Notes under the pieces: generated by a model
Database searches by the model: none
What the model was told of the DNA's origin: nothing
Seen by the model: only the letters and a program-made list of their open reading frames with translations
Program-made: the position numbers and the translations under genes
Part shown: piece after piece, positions 41,680 to 52,936 of the stretch
Position numbering within the stretch: position 1 is the first letter of the stretch
Layout: each line of letters starts with the position of its first letter
Origin: Takakia lepidozioides
Lineage: Eukaryota; Streptophyta; Takakiopsida; Takakiales; Takakiaceae
NCBI GenBank assembly: GCA_030704615.1
Contig: CM060731.1
Coordinates: 34,598,001 to 34,658,000, forward strand
Direction: 5' to 3'
Length of the DNA stretch: 60,000 nucleotides

Positions 41680-43480
41680 AGCCTAGTATGACCTAAACAT
41701 AAGTTTCAAGATGTTTGGGCTGCTAGCTTTACATGGGCAGAAGTGTGTTCTGGAAGGTAGTTGAAAGATAAGGTGGACCAAAAATAGCAGATGCTGCATT
41801 CCATGGAAGTCCATGACCAAATTTAAATTGACGATATTTTCCCAAATAATGATAGACATTTGGGCAATCCACTTCCAAAAATTACCACCTAATGTGCAAA
41901 AAAATATAATGTGCTATTTATTCTCTACAAGTAAAAATTAGAACATTTTTCAAAGTAATTTAGGGTATAAAAAATATAGGCGGGAGCATTTAAATGAATA
42001 TAGGGTAGAGGTTAAAGGCTCCAATTACATTTTATTTAGAATTACTCATAGGGTGAAGGTATTTTTGAATGACACGTGTCAAGCAGTGTATGGATATGTA
42101 GTGTGAAATTTTTTTTGGCAAAAACCCCTTTGTAGTTAGTTAGCTGATTGTTCATTGACCAGAGAATGACCCTACCTACACTGTAAGTGTGGGCAGAACT
42201 ATGATTAAGTTGTTTGATTCCTTAGATCCATGATGAACATGTGTAATTGTATATGCCATGATGTTTTTCCTTTTCATTCTTTTTCTTTTCTCTCTGACTA
42301 CTGACCTTCCTACGCAACTATCAGTGCATCCTTTGCTATATGCTAATGCAAAATTTCATAAACATATATCTAGATGGTTCTTCCCTGCAGCTGCAATCAT
42401 TGGAAGCAAAGTGTGTCCCTTGTTAATTCTCATTTAGAAACAGACCCCACTTCAACATTGTGTGGTGCAACAATACCCTTGATATCTTGTTCATGTCTGT
42501 GTGTAGTCACAACAAGATATGACATAATGTTATCCCCCCACTACCTTAGTAGCTCAATAACTCTGACTTACGATAAAGATCATAATGTATATACCCTTGC
42601 TGATGGTGATAGTGATACTCTAGCTGAGTTTGTTTCTAGCAAGTAATGAAATGTAAAATGCAAGTTTGCATGGGAATGTAAAACACAAGTTTTTTGCTTT
42701 GTAAAATTTTATTTTATTTATTTTTATATTAATATAGCATATCAAATACTCATGGTTGCTGCCGAATAAAAAAATATATCCTAATAAAAAATGCTATATA
42801 TTAAAAAAATTATATAATTATAGGGTGTAGAAAAAATCAAAAAATTAAATTAATACCCCCTAAGAAAATACCCTTTTATTGCACGTGTCTACCAAACAAA
42901 TAAGGAGGGGCCCTCCCCAGGATAGACAATGGTATATTAAATATTTTTAATAAATGATCTTATCCCAATTTTTAATTTGAATGAGATCTGATATATCAAA
43001 AATTAGAATTTACCGATTTGTCTATATACAACCAAGCCATTGTAGATTATATTTTTGTATCATTTGCAGTAAAATAGACATCTGAAAGGCCCAAAACACA
43101 AGATGTACTAAACTAGAACAAATTCACCTATATATAACATTCATATTAGTCCATATTAGGTAGTAAATGACAGATGATATTGTCATTTTAAATTGAAATC
43201 TAGAGTGTTCCCTAAATTGGCCTCCTTATCTCAAAAGAGCAAAGCAATACACCAAAGGCACAATGGCTAATTTTGAGTCCATGTATTTCCATTTGTAGTG
43301 GTGACAGTCCACAATTGTCATGTTCAAAAGTCCATATATCTTGAACATTTTATTTGATTGACAATTTGACGGTTGATATAGGTAGATATTGAAGTTAGGA
43401 ATCCAACATGAAAAATGTTCCTCAACATTATTGATTCTATTCAAAGCAATTCATGATATCATGCACGACAGTCACTGAAA
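41680..43480. other. AT-rich stretch without recognisable genes
   Basis: Base composition drops sharply to AT-rich, with runs such as those at 42700-42860. No coding frames of note. Resembles old, mutated repeat DNA. Confidence 0.5.
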
Positions 43481-43489
43481 ACTGTGCTG

Positions 43490-44040
43490 GTGACGCTAAT
43501 TTTGGTCCACCTTACCTTGCATCTACCCTGGAGGAGGATGTCTGCATGATTCATGCAGTAAGGTGCAAGGTGTGCTCCAAAATTGAGGGGAAAGACAAAA
43601 TCTTCAAGTGCCAGATAAGAGGAAGACAACAGTTGCGATGCTTGGAGTACCAATAGGAAAGTTTTACTACCGCAAAGAGAGCGAACATTGCAAGAATAAA
43701 GCCCTGTATGCAACTTCCTTGAGGGATTCAATGATTCACATGCAAATTGTTGGAGTGGTGGCCCAAGATAAGAGGAAGCGATTGGTCCAATTTGTTGTTG
43801 ATTTCCACATCCTTAACCAAGACATACAAGCCCATGACTGACTACGAGGAGTTCAAAGATCTTTTCAAGCGGCTGAAAAAAATAAAGAATACTCTAAACA
43901 AACACTGATCCGATAATAGCGGTTGGGAGATGGTGGAATGCACAGATTCAGAAGTCTTGCAAACCCCCAGGGAGGCTGTGAAGGCATCTAGGAAAAACAC
44001 TATTCATATGATAGAGTTCACATTTTGCCATAATAGATAC
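43490..44040 (+). pseudogene. Relic of a BED/hAT-related zinc-finger protein
   Basis: Pieces in three frames follow the order of a family of uncharacterised BED-type/hAT-related proteins (KIAA1586-like), numerous in bryophyte genomes as far as I recall. They are VRCKVCSKIEGKDKIFK (near 43560), GVPIGKFYYRKESEHCKNK (near 43645), DKRKRLVQFVVDFHIL (near 43770), PMTDYEEFKDLFKRL (near 43830), and SGWEMVECTDSEVLQTPREA (near 43920). Frame changes and stops between blocks show it is dead. Family assignment is from memory. Confidence 0.5.
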
Positions 44041-44779
44041 CCACATCTCACCCACATCAATCCATTCAATATAAACGAGACAAATACGAACCCCTAATAC
44101 AAGTCCTTGGCCAACACGGATGCAACTCGGCTATCATTACTTTAGGTGTCAGAGAAGCCATAACGTCCACATCCTTACAGAAAACCTCAAATTACCCTAA
44201 GCATACCACCCCCTTCCTACACACCATGCATTTTACAGCTATCACTTTGCTCACATCCTTATTCTCGACAAACGGAAGATTGAAAGTGGTTTCGGAATCT
44301 AAATGAAGATAGGGTCTGGAATATATTTTTTTATTGTTTTTTTTATACAACTACCATAGGGTCCCGAGAATAACATGAGACACATGTTGTTTGCTTATTG
44401 GTTTTTGCAATGGGTACTTATAAATCTAAATGGCACCTTAAATTCAAGTATGATGTAACTAGCATGACCTTTGACCCCTTTGTAATCGAGGGACAAATCT
44501 CTTCCCAGAAATCAGTAGCAAGATCATAAATCTCTGCCGAGTGAAGTTCATCACAATAAGTAAATGGATAGACATAAATTCAATCATTAGTTCAGTTATT
44601 ATGACTTCGACAAAGTTCAGAATATTTATAGCTTGAATGTTACTGATGCCCAAGCTTTTGATGAGTTGTTTCAACCAAGTAATGATTTTTTTTTTTTTTT
44701 GCAATTTTTTTTTTCTATTGTATTGTTACTATAGCGTGCCTGATTTGAAGCCGATAGCAAGAAAGGGAAACAATCAAGC

Positions 44780-46075
44780 TGCCAAAAAGAAAAAAGATGG
44801 TGGGTTAAGCTGACTGTGTGTGGACTATAGGTGGATGAACAAAATGACAATCAAAGAATAAATATCCACTTCCACGCATTGATGATATCTTTGATCATCT
44901 GTATGCGAGTAAGGTCTTTTCCAAACTTGATCTGCGATAAGGTTACCACCAGAAACGAATTAAGGATGCAGATATTCCTAAGACTAGATTCCGATCACGC
45001 TTTGGCCATTATGAATATACGGTAATGCCCTTTGGACTTACCAATGCTCCCACTACGTTCATGCACTTTATGCACTCTCTGTTTCGAAAATGCCTTGGCA
45101 AGATGGTACTTGTCTTCATGGACGACATCCTGGTATTTTCTAAAATAGAAGAAGGGGTCTATATTTTCCATGAGCGATGAGCAGACGAGCCATGAGCCAT
45201 GAGCAAAGTTTTGAAACCAACACCGAAGCAAACCTGAAGCCATATTCCAGGTTCGGATAGGCTCGGGGTATAAGCAAAGCTGAAGGACCAAAGTTATATT
45301 CCTAAATAGAAAGTGTACCACCTATACCCGCGCGGGCCAAACGGAAAATGTACAGCCGGAAGTCTGTGCCGACCTCTAAAAAAAAAATCAAAAAATCAAA
45401 ATTGGGAAGCTGAAGTTTGTGCCAATTTCTCAAAAAATATTTTATATAAAAAAACTGAAAATTAGGAAGCCGGAAGTCTGTGCCGACTTCTCATATAATA
45501 TAATTTAATATAATTTAAAAAAACTGAAAATTAGGAAGCCGGAAGTTTGTGCCGACTTCTCCAAAAAAAAGAAAAAAAAAAGAAAAAAAACCGAAAGTAG
45601 GCAACCTGAAGTCTGTGACGACTTCTCAAAAAAAAAAAAACACGGAAAGTAGGCAACTTGAAGTCTGTGCCGACTTCTCAAAAAAAAGGTACCGACATCC
45701 AAATATGGGGAATTCCCGAACCTAGCTTTGCATCTGAACTTAACCTGATTGATCTATGATGAGGGCAAATCGTGCACTTGTAACACTGAAAAACAGGTTT
45801 GGATGGTCAAAAATCAGGTTCGGATGGTCGAAAACCTGGAAATATTCGCAGAAATATGCGAAAAATATTCCCTTTTGGGGTTCTGCTCATGCTTTTTGGT
45901 GCTCCCTGCTCGTAGAAAAACAACCCCCCAGAAGAAGAGCATGAACAACATTTGAGAATGGTCTTGGATATCTTAAGGTATTGCAAAGAAGAGTAAATGT
46001 GAGTTCTTTGTAGATCATATGGACTATTTGGGATTTCATATCTGAAAGGATAACATGACTGGAGTGGCCCAAGGG
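44780..46075 (+). mobile_element. Ty3/gypsy RT fragment, interrupted
   Basis: Frameshifted [16 protein letters not shown] (near 44820), then [27 protein letters not shown] (near 44980-45040), and the catalytic [10 protein letters not shown] (about 45117-45146). RT resumes at about 45990 with SKCEFFVDHMDYLGFHI. The 45160-45940 segment between these is foreign and contains the hairpin array. Confidence 0.75.
45345..45690 (+). repeat. Tandem array of six hairpin units separated by A-rich linkers
   Basis: The core GGAAGTCTGTGCCGACTTCT recurs near 45357, 45412, 45482, 45540, 45608 and 45660 with small changes. Each core pairs GAAGTC with GACTTC around TGTGCC. Linkers are A-rich and variable in length, each followed by a block like AAATTAGGAAGCC before the next core. 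Function unknown. See findings. Confidence 0.8.
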
Positions 46076-47660
46076 GACTTGCTAGCCCGAATATACCCTT
46101 TCTCAAGCAAGTCACTCAATTTTTTTCAAGTTCTTCAGTTTCTGCAATTGAGTGCCGATAGGATGCCAGCGCAAATGGTACTGAATCAGCCACCAACTTG
46201 ATGGCATGATCAATATCACGTACATGAGGCATTCTAGGGATTTCCTCAGGAAACGTATCCCTATATTCATTCAGAACTGCTTATGTTTTGACATGCACTC
46301 CTATACTTTCAGTACCTGATCCAAACACACTTTCATGCACACTCAGGGCAAAAATCTGACCATTTCTCTTACGCGCACACCTTTTCATCTGAACAATAGA
46401 CATCATGGGAACATTGGGGAGAGCTCGAGTACCTTTTAATTCAAAGGTTTTGCCAGAGGGTAAGGTATCGCTCACCAACCCACGCTTGCAAGCCACCACC
46501 GCATCCACAGTGTCGAGCTATTGCATCCCCAGAATGCAGTCGTAGCAAGCGCCGTTCCAGACTTCAAAATTTACCTTCGTGTGCACCCCTTGCAGACAAC
46601 TGGCATAGCTGAAAGATGCTATTGTGTGGTCTCCACCCCACCATTTGGTAGCATAATCTGAGATGGCTGCACCTCCTCCTGGGATAATCCCAACTTGTCT
46701 GCAAAGGATTTTGATACCATGTTGTGGGTGCTGCTAGTGTCAATCAACAACATTGTTGGTTTTCCCACCGTCTGTCCTTGAACTCGAATAACATTGTGGT
46801 TGTAGGCCACTCCACCATCGACAACTGCAGCTGACACCCTCATATTGGGGCCCTTTCGAGTGGCAGATCCTACACAATTTCCGAGGTTTGTAATAGTTAC
46901 AGGCTCCACCAGTTCTTCCACTACCAAGGTTGCAGTTTGTCGGAACTGGCGTTCAGGACAATATGCTCATCGATGGCTGGGCTTGTGACAATTGAAGCAA
47001 AGCCCCTTCCTGAGATGTTCTTCTTGTTCCCTGGGACTTAGACGCGGTGGATTACCAACAATTGTTCTCCGGCTTCCCTTATTTTCATTCTTCTTGTAGG
47101 GCTTAAAACTCTTCCAACTTCCCTTCCTTGCTGGGGTGATCTTGGGAGAGAATGCCATCCTCTTCTTATTCTCCCCTGCACGAGCCGAGTATGCCACTTG
47201 CTCTGCCTTAACCTCACATTCAAAATTGCAAGCTAATCTATAAGCCTCAACTTCTGTGCAGGGATTGTGGGCTTTGACATTATATTTCAAAGAGTCATTC
47301 AAGCCATCCACAAAAAAATCCACCCTGTTTTTAAGAACGACATGATCTCTTTTCGCTTGATAGAAGTCTTACCCACGAACTCAGGCAGCTTCACCATTCG
47401 CTTTATTTTGCGAGTCACATCCTTGCTCCTTCTTGTCTTAAATTCCATGGAGCTCGCATTAGAGTGGGATTCGGCTTGTGATTCATCAAGCAAGGTTCCT
47501 CTAGTCCTCTTTGTAGTAGATCGCTCTTTTGCTGGTGCTAACTTTGAACCTCAGAACGAGTCAGAGCGCCTAAAGCCTCCATCTATGCATTTGATCTCGA
47601 AGGGTTGATTCAACTGATTTTCTTTACGTTGAGAATTTCCAGCATCAGAACGCTCCATCG
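46076..47660 (-). mobile_element. Ty3/gypsy gag-protease fragment, opposite orientation
   Basis: Reading minus from 47660: gag with MDFFVDGLNDSLKYNVK (near 47320) and zinc knuckle CFNCHKPSHR (near 46990). Next is retropepsin (46619-46927) with RVQGQTVGKPTMLLIDTSST, where the expected D-S/T-G catalytic triad reads DTS, so a key Gly is lost. The linker to RT lies at 46281-46508. It stops at 46076 in ERVYSG-type sequence, the N-terminal part of RT, where the plus-strand RT fragment begins. Confidence 0.75.
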
Positions 47661-47748
47661 TAGAACTTCCGTGATGCTCTCTGACCCTAACGATAGGCGA
47701 CTCATGGATCGTAACTGAACTCGTTCCTGCCCCTATCTCTCAACCTAA

Positions 47749-47764
47749 CCTGGCTCTGATACCA
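47749..47764 (-). other. Primer-binding site for initiator Met-tRNA
   Basis: The minus strand reads TGGTATCAGAGCCAGG, the standard iMet-tRNA-complementary site of plant LTR elements. It fixes the orientation of the 46.1-48.3 kb element and places its 5' LTR at higher coordinates. Confidence 0.85.
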
Positions 47765-48360
47765 TTTAATACATCTCTCTCCCTTTTCCAGACTGTGACA
47801 GGGATCAGTGCACCTTTGCAACTTTGCTCTTGATGAAACCTTTTTCACATGCAACCAAACTACTTTCAGATCGTGTCAAAGTCCATTCAGATCCGCACCA
47901 GTGTGACTCGATCACTGAAAGTCTACTCACACCTTAACTATTCTCTGTACACCCATAGGTATCACCACTTCTGGTTCCGACAATAACCAAAGGTCATCTC
48001 TTATCTTTCTGCCAACTAGTTCAAACAGTATGCTGAACTCTATTTACAGAAGCTATGCACAGTTCCAGGGTGCCACACACAGGACCTCCCAACCACCGCA
48101 CCGCGCATTCATAATCCCTACGCATATCAGTACTCGTTCGTCCTTCCTGCAGAGCCCCTCATATCCCCTGTTTGGTTGATCTTCGTCTTCGTTCTTTCTC
48201 AGACAGGTGACCTCTTCGAGGAGTAACCAACACTTGAACCTGTCGGTTTCCAGCACCTGACCATCACATGGCATCTAAGCCAGCTTCTCCCACCTGTCAA
48301 TCAACCAACCCTTCCACCCATAAACCCGTTCTAGTTATGCAGAGTGCCATAACACACAGC
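47765..48360 (-). mobile_element. Probable 5' LTR of the minus-strand gypsy fragment
   Basis: It lies directly upstream (minus strand) of the primer site, has no coding frame, and has LTR-like length. A start near TGTGTGTTATGGCACTC (about 48357) is possible. The partner LTR is not in the expected place, so this rests on position. Confidence 0.45.
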
Positions 48361-48374
48361 CATTATCTCGAGCT

Positions 48375-49026
48375 ATGGGCGAGGTGACAAATGTTGGACT
48401 AAACCCGACTCCCATGCCTGCTCATAAACTGAGGGAAATTGAGGGTGCTCTGAATATATTAATGCAATACCCTGAAGTTTTACGATTGTTAGCAGGACTA
48501 GAATCAGACATGGAGGATCGAAGAGTCCCTGAGCTTACTATGCTGCCCTTCCCTGAATTTGACATGGGGGATGAGTTCGATGAGTTTTTAGAGATGTTTG
48601 AAATGATCGCAGATGTGAATGGAGTTCCCTCTGTATATAAGATGGGTGCCTTTCGTATGAGTATGAAGGGAGAAGCACGAACACGCTGCTGTTATGGATG
48701 ATGAGAATCTAACCTGGGAGAAATTGGTTCTCTGGGGCCGGAGTTTGTTTCAACCAGTAGAAGGGCCTTTGGGTTGTCTTTCAAAACTCGAGAGACCTGA
48801 CAAAGAAGGAGAGTCGCTCTGGAAGTACTATTTAGATCTGAAACTTGCTGCCTTAGAAATGATTAGCGATGTACCTAGTATACTAGACAGTATGCTCCGT
48901 TTTTATTTTCTGCGCGGTTTGCCTTCGGAAATGCAAGGACGGGGTTTATACTTCCTGCAGGGTTTGCCTTCAAACGTAAACAGAAGTATGGGCTCAGCGA
49001 CCATACTTCCAAGTCAAATGAGTTGA
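48375..49026 (+). pseudogene. gag: LTR-retrotransposon gag fragment
   Basis: The first frame (48375-48701) has an acidic N-terminus and FPEFDMGDEFDEFLEMFEMI. The second (48694-49026) continues with ENLTWEKLVLWGRSLFQP and LERPDKEGESLWKYYLDLK. This is the normal order of a retrotransposon gag capsid domain, broken by one frameshift near 48694. Orientation is opposite to the preceding element, so it belongs to a third insertion. It ends before the duplicated block at 49486. Confidence 0.6.
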
Positions 49027-49485
49027 TGGTCGAAGAAGTCAGGCTGCGGTTCAAATATCTTGCTGAAAGCAAGTCTAGACAACGCCATGTTGAGTTTCAG
49101 ACCTCACTAATGAGTGTGCATGATGAAAGCGACAGGGATATGGTAGCGCCCTATGTTCCACCTGCTCTATAAGTGCAGAAAGATTCTGCTGTGGATCTCC
49201 TGCCCTCTCCAGTGGATAGATTGGCTGACGGGTGCCACGGCATCCATAAATTTGGTAGATTTTTCTTTGTGTTTTCCTGATGGCCAGGAACACAAAGTCC
49301 TTTGCCTTTAAAGTCTGTGAAGATTATAACCGGGAGTGTCTCTACCGAGTCAGGGCTCTTGTGGCAGAGGTCAAGGTGGGCTGACTAGTTCTATACATTC
49401 ATGCCTGAGCTCAACCAACTCTATCAGTGGTATGTCCCAAGTCTATCAGCAGACGAGTCCTTACATCGTGGTTCCTAAGAACAGT

Positions 49486-51650
49486 TACTTGATTTGAGAC
49501 AATTGGTACATACAGATGATGTTATTGGATGAATCAGATATATAGAGTGTAGTGACCTTATGGACCGCATGGTGGACTAAATGAGAAGGTCAACAATGCA
49601 TGATCTGCATGTAGCTGTGTTTTGGTTCAGTGGAAGAGCAAGGCTCGTAAGGATATGTACAACACCTAGATTTTGTCTGCAAATCTGATAATGGGCAGAC
49701 ATCTCCTGAATACCAAAAAAAGTGCATGTACTCATAAGACGTTGTTTGCCGTAGCCTTGTGGCCATTCTCCTGAATACAGATGATTTGAAAACCAAACCA
49801 CACACCTGTACATGAATGAAACCATGTATGTGAGCTGGTTTCTGTAAAGAGATACCTTTCCTTTCCTCTTGCTTCCATTTTCACATGCAGCTTCTCTATA
49901 GCAGCTAGGCACAGAGTACCAGAAGTGAAGAAGATCAGGTTTGTGTTTGGGTTTAATGTCAGACCAATAGTTAAGTCAGCAGACAGATACATTGTGCACT
50001 CTCACTGCCAAAAAATGTACCGGAAGCTTGAAGGCAATAGTGGCTTGCCAACAACTACTTTGGCAAACTGGCACCAAATCACCACCTTAAGGTCCTGTTT
50101 GAACATGGGCTTCTGCGTGTTTGCTCCCCTGGACACGCCAAACATGTTCCATGGCATTCCCATCCAACCCTTTTCAGAGCTTCCACGTATCTTGGGACTC
50201 GCATCATTTTATCGCGACTATATAGATGCAGAAGCTTTCTTAATCAGTGATCTTCTTTCTGCATTTTTGGCATATATATATTTAAGCAATGTACAGCCAT
50301 AGCATTCAGTTCTCTTCTCTTCATAACTGCGTATACATTAGTTACCAAGGTTAGGATTGCCAACTCATTAGATCAAATGAACCGTGAACCCACAAAAGCT
50401 AATGACAATTGGAGGATAGGCACCCGTGGAAGAGATGCTAAAAATACAACAGAGAGGAAGATTTAACTTTAGTTGATGAAATGTCTTCTGGGAAGGCAAG
50501 TGAGCATCCCATAACACAAATATCCTCTAAAGACTGGCAGGCCATACAGCCCCAGCTGACCAAATGATTTCGTCTTATCTGCCTGCATGATTGCCACATC
50601 AGAGGAACTAGGGAATCACCAGTCATGAAGCAGGTTACAGGTCTGCCACAAGTGGTGACTTGCTTTTTGACCAGCACCCTTCAGCTATGGAGTGGTGGAA
50701 ATGTGCTTTTGCACGTTCCACCATCCACAAAGAAGTCTCAAAAGTTTACAAAGCAAATTAAGGCTGAAACTAGAACCAACCCTCCTATCATTAGAGTGAA
50801 AATTCAGAGCAGAAAGCTGACCACTGACGCTGCATATGGCATGTTTGCAAGACTGTGTGCAAGAGAAGGTAAGAAACAATGCGCAAATTCCAAGGTGCAT
50901 GCGTACCAAAAGACAAAATGCAAGAATGGCTGACCACCTTTGTTTGCAATCACCTCACACCCCAAGACTCCCTTTATCAGCATCCTTCTATATGTATACT
51001 TTTCTTGCACATCCACCTCACACATCTTTTTTGCAATGTGACCATCTGACTGATGTATCTCTGTCACGTCGACCGTGATTGCTAATCTAGTTTGAAAGAA
51101 AACCGACCAGCCTTCCATGAGTTTGTGCTTGCAGGGGTCTCACATGCAGTTGCAAGAGCAGAAGGCCACAATTGCCAGCAAAACCAAACCAACAGGCTGG
51201 TATGGATGAACCGAGAATATCTTCGAAGCACAAACTTAAACCTTGAATCAACAAGGTCAACAAATCTCGTGCCCATAGAAGCCAAAAAAAAAAAGTAAAC
51301 CAAAACCAGAGCACATCAGGGCACAGGGCTGTTTCTTGTGCAAGCATTGGACATGGTATTTAAGAGCATTACCGTGGATGAAATAAGGCCTACTCTGCGA
51401 ACCCCAGCAGTGATGCCAATCCTGCACCCACAATTTGCTTGCTTTACCACCCTTGTAGAATGAACCTAGATTTCATCTTCCATATTATTCTCTCTCAAGG
51501 CTCTAATTTCCTACAAGTTTTTGTTCCATTCCCTAGCCTCATTCTTTCTTCAACATCCTCACCAGGTTATTCTTCTCCAGCGCCAATAACATGCTTTAAG
51601 CACAAGCAGTACAAGTCAACAATGCAACTCAAGTGAAATCCTTTGTGCTC
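49486..51650 (-). pseudogene. Sterol C-14 reductase pseudogene (duplicate)
   Basis: Remnants correspond to exon 12 (about 49550, heavily changed), exon 11 (about 50040-50160, still RGANTQKPMFKQDLKVVIW), exon 5 (about 50621-50680, frameshifted), exon 4 (about 51310) and exon 3 (about 51375-51430, with a deletion of about 22 nt). Exons 6-10 and 1-2 are absent, as is the final exon. Not translatable. Confidence 0.85.
49702..49778 (-). mobile_element. 53-bp LINE 3'-end insertion with 12-bp target duplication
   Basis: TCTCCTGAATAC occurs at 49702-49713 and again, perfectly, at 49767-49778. Between them (49714-49766) the minus strand reads AATGGCCACAAGGCTACGGC and on to TTATGAGTAC, then a T-rich tail. 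This equals the 3' end of the LINE at 12450-13555. The insertion is absent from copy 1 of the duplication. Confidence 0.9.
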
Positions 51651-51705
51651 CAAACCGTAATTGCTGGACAATTTTGTATTTAGATATCCCACTGAAATGG
51701 GGAGA

Positions 51706-51990
51706 TGGGCAGGGGGCTTGGGAGATGGGGCACTTGGATTCTGCCACTCCATTGAGATGCTCGATGCCGTCATCCAGGATACTGTGTTCCAACAGCGGAA
51801 CAGTGAAACATGCTGATACATAGCTCTGGAGCTGTTGATCTGTGGATGGCATTTGAAGCAAAGAAATTGTGCTTGGTAGGATTCACGGAGAGTGGACAGG
51901 GGGCTTGGACATGGGGCATTTGGGTTCTGCCACTCTTGAGACGTCTGACATCCAGCCTACTGTACTCCAACAGGGCCGGAAAGGTGCCCT
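51706..51990. repeat. Tandem duplication of a block of about 90 bp
   Basis: GGGGGCTTGGGAGATGGGGC...TTCTGCCACTCC (51711 on) recurs as GGGGGCTTGGACATGGGGC (51900 on), 190 bp later. Copy 1 has this block once (25655 on). It therefore arose in copy 2 after the large duplication. Confidence 0.65.
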
Positions 51991-52936
51991 TCTGTCCGGT
52001 TTTCCAGCATACAGAGTTGTTGGAATGAGGACAGTAAGTAGGTTGTGGCTCAGTCACTCTTACGCTGCCTGCTTCCAGGTGCACACTGTGATGTATGTTG
52101 AGATGGTATTGCTTATATAATCTGTAGAGGAAAACTGGTTACTTCGTCTGCTTCTCTAGCAAGATGTCAGTGACTTCGACTAGTATTGCAAACTGGCAAT
52201 CTGGGGCTGCTCATACCACAATGCACTTGCACCAGGCTCGGCAATATACTTTTGGCTTATGACCTTTGCTGAACCTATCATTATGAGGCTTTTGCAATGT
52301 AGCTCCCCTTCTTACCACCCTTTACGGGGATTTGCTTTTATTGGCAATGGGAGAAGTTTTCTTGAACCCCTGGATCTGAACTTGTCATGCTGGAGAGAGT
52401 ATGGCCAATTCGTTTGTAAAAGATCCCACATTTGCACTGGACTCTAGTGCAGATCTGCAAATTTCAGCTTTTGGAAATACATAGTGGAAACACTGTAACT
52501 GTACCATAGCTTAGATGCAAATCTACAGATGTAGTTGATCCTTTCTCACATTGAAAGCATGCATGTTGAAACTTATCTCCAGCCTGGGTTTGCATACTCA
52601 CATACAAATTTTGCATACTTCTTCACAGTTGCACTATCTGACTTTGTTCGCTTGATTGGACACGGGAGGCGGACTATGCGCTCCTGTACGTGAAAGAAGA
52701 TGTCGACCTTTGGACATTGTACCCAGCACAATGTTGAGATCTGTTCAAGTAGCTAATCATTCAAGGTTGTAGTCTAAAGGCCAGGCAATAAGTCATACCG
52801 TCGTGTACATTGTACTGGTGAACTGTACATATAAGTCCGGAGTTACTCTGTTATGTATGCAAAAAGCTGAGGCTCAAAGCACGCATAACTGATCATGATG
52901 GGAAAAGCCCACAACCCCTGACTTCAGTTCAGATAC

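Noticed and set aside
50100-50302. Plus-strand frame with LGLASFYRDYIDAEAF, resembling a gypsy RT/RNaseH linker
   Set aside because: The same DNA in copy 1 (19160-19343) is sterol reductase exon and intron on the minus strand; the resemblance is short and has no neighbouring RT motifs.
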